DNA from: Candidatus Thorarchaeota archaeon
Lineage (GTDB): Archaea; Asgardarchaeota; Thorarchaeia; Thorarchaeales; Thorarchaeaceae
DNA: 5,737 bases
NCBI GenBank assembly: GCA_029856425.1
Contig: JAHQWZ010000137.1
Location: 1 to 5,737, forward strand
Direction of reading: 5' to 3'
This document shows, piece after piece, positions 5,670-5,737 of this stretch. A program made the position numbers and the translations under genes. Each line of letters begins with the position of its first letter. Positions within the stretch are counted from its first letter, which is position 1. The notes beneath the pieces were generated by a model that worked only from the letters and a program-made list of their open reading frames with translations, made no database searches and was not told the origin of the DNA.

Positions 5670-5737
5670 ATGAGTAAGAAATCTATGATTATTATTGGAG
5701 CGGGCCTAGGCGGGCTCTCAGCAGGCTGCTATGCTCA
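5670..5737 (+). CDS. Second FAD-dependent oxidoreductase, CrtI-related, 5' end only
   Basis: Only 22 complete codons are in the window. They read MSKKSMIIIGAGLGGLSAGC followed by Tyr-Ala. This is the N-terminal beta-alpha of an FAD dinucleotide fold, with Gly10, Gly12 and Gly15 of GxGxxG and the small residues after it. The GLSAGCYA segment resembles NAD(P)/FAD-dependent oxidoreductases of the phytoene dehydrogenase-related group common in archaea and Chloroflexi; that match is from memory. The start is firm: ATG with a strong ribosome binding site, six bases after the regulator stop. Its N-terminus differs from that of the flavoprotein at 3436, so it is a separate paralogue. Function beyond FAD binding cannot be judged from this fragment. 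Confidence 0.75.
   Translation, partial: MSKKSMIIIGAGLGGLSAGCYA

Noticed and set aside
1..5737. CRISPR arrays, insertion sequences, tRNA genes or attachment sites
   Set aside because: No regularly spaced repeats, transposase motifs, tRNA cloverleaf boxes or long terminal repeats were seen on either strand.

Overview
This window looks archaeal. Supporting signs are GGAGG/GGTG-type ribosome binding sites, TTG and GTG starts, tightly overlapping genes, frequent AGA/AGG/ATA codons, a BRE/TATA-like promoter before the gene at 5172, and no recognisable bacterial -10/-35 boxes. The combination of a GT87-type membrane glycosyltransferase, CrtI-like flavoproteins and a GbsR-like regulator is compatible with an Asgard (Promethearchaeota) or other euryarchaeal-grade genome. 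That placement is inference: the window has no rRNA or other phylogenetic marker.

Layout. Positions 1-1803 hold two overlapping minus-strand genes. The first encodes a roughly six-helix membrane protein of unknown function (1803 to 1171). The second encodes a polytopic GT87/DUF2029-like glycosyltransferase that starts at a TTG inside the end of the first gene and runs off the left edge. Positions 1804-2048 form a 245-bp divergent intergenic region. It carries a perfect 9-bp inverted repeat abutting the Shine-Dalgarno sequence of the first plus-strand gene. Positions 2049-5031 are a compact three-gene plus-strand operon: an NTF2/SnoaL-like protein, a short-chain dehydrogenase/reductase of the retinol-dehydrogenase/WWOX type, and a phytoene-desaturase-like FAD oxidoreductase. 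The genes are joined by a GTGA and an ATGA four-base overlap. Positions 5032-5171 are a 140-bp intergenic region with a good archaeal promoter and short AATTTCA repeats. It leads a second plus-strand unit: a GbsR/MarR-like winged-helix regulator (5172-5663) and, six bases later, the first 22 codons of a second FAD oxidoreductase of the CrtI-related type, cut by the right edge.

How the genes may work together (inference). The SDR and the two CrtI-like flavoproteins are the kind of enzymes that interconvert alcohols and carbonyls and add, remove or isomerise double bonds on hydrophobic, often isoprenoid, substrates. NTF2-like proteins bind small hydrophobic molecules or catalyse isomerisation or dehydration. 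A regulator next to them suggests control in response to a metabolite or membrane state. A lipid or isoprenoid modification pathway is the simplest reading. No phytoene synthase, prenyltransferase or other substrate-defining gene is present, so the substrate cannot be named.
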